Below are positions 41,610 through 41,654 of a stretch of DNA of 41,654 nucleotides, piece after piece (the first letter of the stretch is position 1; each line of letters opens with the position of its first letter). The notes under the pieces were generated by a model. The model did no database searches. It was not told the DNA's origin and was given only the letters and a program-made list of their open reading frames with translations. Origin of the DNA: Geobacter sp. (GTDB lineage: Bacteria; Desulfobacterota; Desulfuromonadia; Geobacterales; DSM-12255); NCBI GenBank assembly GCA_009886125.1, contig VFJK01000015.1, forward strand, positions 1-41,654, in the 5' to 3' direction. A program made the translations under genes and the position numbers.

Positions 41610-41654
41610 ATGGCAAAGGCAAAATTTGAAAGAAACAAACCGCATTTAAACATA
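41610..41654 (+). CDS. tuf: Elongation factor Tu, first 15 codons (cut by window edge)
   Basis: The readable N-terminus MAKAKFERNKPHLNI is the highly conserved start of bacterial EF-Tu, the GTPase that delivers aminoacyl-tRNA to the ribosome. GGAGG lies at 41596-41600, about nine bases before the ATG. The order Thr-Tyr-Gly-Thr-tuf matches the E. coli tufB cluster, so the gene should be transcribed with the four tRNAs. The rest lies beyond the window. Confidence 0.96.
   Translation, partial: MAKAKFERNKPHLNI

Overview
The window looks like the chromosome of a Geobacter-like member of the Desulfuromonadales (Desulfobacterota). The reasons are a periplasmic eight-heme c-type cytochrome, a nickel ECF-type transporter under a NikR-type regulator, tandem TPR/GT-C membrane proteins, a YedE-type membrane protein of the kind linked to selenium metabolism, and the tRNA-Thr/Tyr/Gly/Thr-tuf arrangement. 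The assignment rests on protein recognition only; no 16S rRNA gene is present.

Region 1 (1-10.8 kb, all minus strand) is a surface-glycan cluster. It holds glycosyltransferases (three GT2, one GT9), a B12-binding radical SAM protein, a SPASM-type radical SAM protein, a sugar-modifying trio (Gfo/Idh/MocA dehydrogenase, hexapeptide acyltransferase, DegT/DnrJ aminotransferase) and a large multi-membrane-span protein with C-terminal TPRs. Several start/stop codons overlap as ATGA, which suggests translational coupling. By eye, about 1.9-10.8 kb is more AT-rich than its flanks.

Region 2 (10.9-17.7 kb, plus strand) has two tandem paralogous membrane-TPR proteins resembling the TMTC/GT-C group, an imperfect inverted repeat, a membrane transporter-like/spermidine-synthase-like fusion and a secreted FKBP-type prolyl isomerase.

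Region 3 (17.7-21.2 kb) is nickel uptake: nikM (fused to a PDGLE segment and an 80-residue tail with 30 His), nikQ and nikO on the minus strand, with nikR divergent. A near-consensus sigma70 promoter and a 27-bp perfect-arm palindrome lie in front of nikM and look like a Ni-dependent repression switch.

Region 4 (21.2-29.2 kb) holds a 20-codon peptide gene with its own promoter candidate, SD and terminator, a secreted beta-domain protein, an octaheme cytochrome, two alkaline-phosphatase-superfamily (sulfatase-like) exported proteins of which one has lost metal ligands, an exported metallo-beta-lactamase-fold hydrolase and a lipoprotein.

Region 5 (29.2-32.4 kb, minus) is a four-gene operon of unknown function: two membrane proteins with MJ0042-type zinc ribbons and two exported DUF4124-like proteins.

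Region 6 (32.5-37.9 kb, plus) is a compact operon: PhnD-like binding lipoprotein, TPR protein, YedE-like transporter, DUF3187 outer-membrane protein and YgiQ radical SAM protein. It is followed by a 1002-residue membrane/spermidine-synthase fusion and then by the tRNA-Thr(TGT), Tyr(GTA), Gly(TCC), Thr(GGT) cluster leading into tuf, which runs off the end.
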